Made by a program: the position numbers and the translations under genes. The notes under the pieces were generated by a model. That model was not told where the DNA came from. It saw only the letters and a list, made by a program, of their open reading frames with translations, and ran no database searches. Shown here piece after piece: positions 17,085 to 18,291 of a stretch of DNA of 18,291 bases (the stretch's first letter is position 1; the number at the start of each line of letters is the position of its first letter). The stretch comes from CABRXV01 sp900754955 (lineage in GTDB: Bacteria > Actinomycetota > Coriobacteriia > Coriobacteriales > Eggerthellaceae), in the NCBI GenBank assembly GCA_902475005.1, contig CABRXV010000041.1:1-18291 (forward strand). Direction: 5' to 3'.

Positions 17085-18047
17085 ATGAGCGAACCGAAGA
17101 AAAACCCGACGAAATTACTGCTGCACGCCTGTTGCGGCCCCTGCTCGATGGAACCTGTGCGCCTGCTGCGCGAGCGCGGCATCGAGCCGCACATCTTCTA
17201 TGCGAACTCCAACATCCATCCCGCCGAGGAGTACGCGCATCGCCTCGACACGATTCGCAGCTGGACGGCGCACGAGGGCGTGGCGTTCACCGAAGGCGAC
17301 TACGACCCCGCCGCCTGGGAGGAAGCAGCCGGCCGCATCGGCGATGTCGCACGCGAACGCTACGGCGTCATCATCGGCGACGTGCGCGACGACGAGGCGA
17401 AGCAGCCCGCCGACAAGCACACGCAAAGCGAACGCGCGGAGGAGGCGCCCTCGGAAAAGGGAACGAATGTTTCACGTGAAACATCTGCTGGTAACGCTGA
17501 AGTCGGAGCAAGCGCCGAGACCGATGCCGAAGCAAGCGCCGACGCGCTCTCGCACTCGCCCGAAGCCGAGCAGGCGCGCCAGGCACGCTGCCGCGCCTGC
17601 TACCGTCTGCGCTTCGAGGAATCGGCGCGCTACGCCGCCGCCTGCGGCTTCGACGCGCTCGGCACCACGCTCTCGGTGAGCCCCTACCAGTACACGGGCA
17701 TCATTCGCGAAGAGCTCGAGCGCGCCTGCAAACAAGCGGGCATCAGCGCTTTCTTCGAGGATTACCGCCCCTACTACGACGAGGCGACGCGCCGCTCGCG
17801 TGCCGAGGGGCTCTATCGGCAGAACTTCTGCGGCTGCCGCCTCTCCGATGAGGAAGCCGCCGCCGAGCGCGCCGAGCGCAAGCGCCTCCGTGCGGCGCAT
17901 AAGGAAGCCGAACGCGCAGCCCACGCCGAGGAGCGCGCCGCCGAAGAGAAGGAACGCGCGGCCCGCAAGGCCGAGCGTGCGGTCTACGACAAGAAGCAGG
18001 CCCGCAAGCGCGCCGTGCTCAAAGCGCTGCGCGAGCAGCAGAAGTAA
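17085..18047 (+). CDS. queH: Epoxyqueuosine reductase QueH
   Basis: A 320-residue QueH (DUF208) enzyme, the non-cobalamin enzyme that reduces epoxyqueuosine to queuosine in tRNA, using an iron-sulfur cluster and another metal. Conserved parts are HACCGPCS (Cys16, Cys17, Cys20), FYANSNIHPAEEYAHRL (38-54), DYDPAAW (72-78), RCRACYRLRFEESA (168-181) with Cys169 and Cys172, TTLSVSPYQ (194-202), and LYRQNFCGC (243-251) with Cys249 and Cys251. Two parts are unusual: an acidic low-complexity insert of about 75-80 residues (86-166) containing a parS DNA site, and a 65-residue Ala/Glu/Arg/Lys helical tail (255-320). The ATG at 17085 gives the family start and is 7 bases after TAGTAT; an upstream in-frame extension to 16980 has no homology. 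Confidence 0.93.
   Translation: MSEPKKNPTKLLLHACCGPCSMEPVRLLRERGIEPHIFYANSNIHPAEEYAHRLDTIRSWTAHEGVAFTEGDYDPAAWEEAAGRIGDVARERYGVIIGDVRDDEAKQPADKHTQSERAEEAPSEKGTNVSRETSAGNAEVGASAETDAEASADALSHSPEAEQARQARCRACYRLRFEESARYAAACGFDALGTTLSVSPYQYTGIIREELERACKQAGISAFFEDYRPYYDEATRRSRAEGLYRQNFCGCRLSDEEAAAERAERKRLRAAHKEAERAAHAEERAAEEKERAARKAERAVYDKKQARKRAVLKALREQQK
17467..17484. other. parS: Consensus parS site (ParB binding)
   Basis: ATGTTTCACGTGAAACAT is a perfect 18-bp palindrome whose 16-bp core TGTTTCACGTGAAACA (17468-17483) equals the known bacterial parS consensus. It lies inside queH, encoding residues 128-134 (NVSRETS) of the non-conserved insert. ParB loads on such sites for chromosome segregation, and they usually cluster near the replication origin. 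Confidence 0.9.
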
Positions 18048-18072
18048 ACTCGGGAAGAGGGGCGCTGAAAGC

Positions 18073-18291
18073 CTACACGATGAACATCGCGTCGCCGAAC
18101 GAGAAGAAGCGATAGCGCTCCTCCACCGCATGGCGGTAGGCGGCCATGATGTTCTCGCGCGTGGAGAACGCGCTCACGAGCATCATGAGCGTCGAGCGCG
18201 GTACGTGAAAGTTCGTGATGAGGCCGTCGACCACGTGGTACTCGTACCCCGGCAGGATGTAGAGCGAGGTGGCCTCGCGGTCGCGCGCCGT
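18073..18291 (-). CDS. queA: tRNA preQ1-34 ribosyltransferase-isomerase QueA (C-terminal part)
   Basis: The last 72 codons of queA; the 5' part lies beyond the right edge. The visible protein contains LYILPGYEYHVVDGLITNFH, then VPRSTLMMLVSAF and the family-typical ending YRFFSFGDAMFIV. QueA transfers and isomerises the ribosyl part of S-adenosylmethionine onto preQ1 in tRNA, giving epoxyqueuosine, the substrate of QueH. The gene converges on queH with only 25 bases between stops, and I see no terminator hairpin in that gap. Confidence 0.93.
   Translation of the reverse strand, partial: TARDREATSLYILPGYEYHVVDGLITNFHVPRSTLMMLVSAFSTRENIMAAYRHAVEERYRFFSFGDAMFIV

Overview
The window is high-GC bacterial chromosome with compact genes, frequent ATGA/GTGA stop-start overlaps and several start sites preceded directly by a TATAAT-like box. 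The gene set fits an anaerobic actinobacterium of the class Coriobacteriia (for example Eggerthellaceae): a SecD-SecF fusion, two fused ECF ATPases, an HI0933-type flavoprotein, QueH instead of QueG, and a lipoprotein. The class assignment is inference; I name no genus. No rRNA, tRNA, CRISPR array, insertion sequence or phage gene was seen.

Layout. 1-1.4 kb: two coupled minus-strand flavoprotein genes, the second cut by the window edge. 1.5-3.4 kb: an AGCS amino acid/sodium symporter followed by a CrcB fluoride channel (minus). 3.5-5.5 kb: a divergent gene joining two energy-coupling ATPases in one chain, with no EcfT or S component beside it. 5.6-8.9 kb: a DUF1292 protein and secDF (minus), each with a hairpin terminator; secDF has a structured leader. 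9.1-12.9 kb: a three-gene minus-strand operon encoding a membrane-anchored protein, a membrane-bound Ser/Thr kinase and an FHA-domain protein. 13.3-14.3 kb: a plus-strand lipoprotein. 14.3-14.8 kb: a gene-free convergent region with short direct repeats and a large imperfect palindrome. 14.8-18.3 kb: a queuosine locus of HAD phosphatase-tgt (minus), queH (plus) and the 3' end of queA (minus, running off the window).

How the genes work together. Tgt, QueA and QueH are three late steps of queuosine tRNA modification: base exchange, epoxycyclopentanediol transfer, and epoxide reduction. The kinase, FHA and membrane proteins look like one phosphorylation signalling unit. Its promoter region and the divergent lipoprotein promoter carry matching GTTGCGCAAC palindromes at the same distance from each -10 box, which suggests shared control.

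The most notable points are a perfect consensus ParB-binding parS site inside queH, within a low-complexity insert of the protein; the roughly 200-bp palindrome at 14.6-14.8 kb with conserved blocks and equal-length diverged spacers; the paired palindromes between the kinase operon and the lipoprotein; and a run of apparently leaderless genes.
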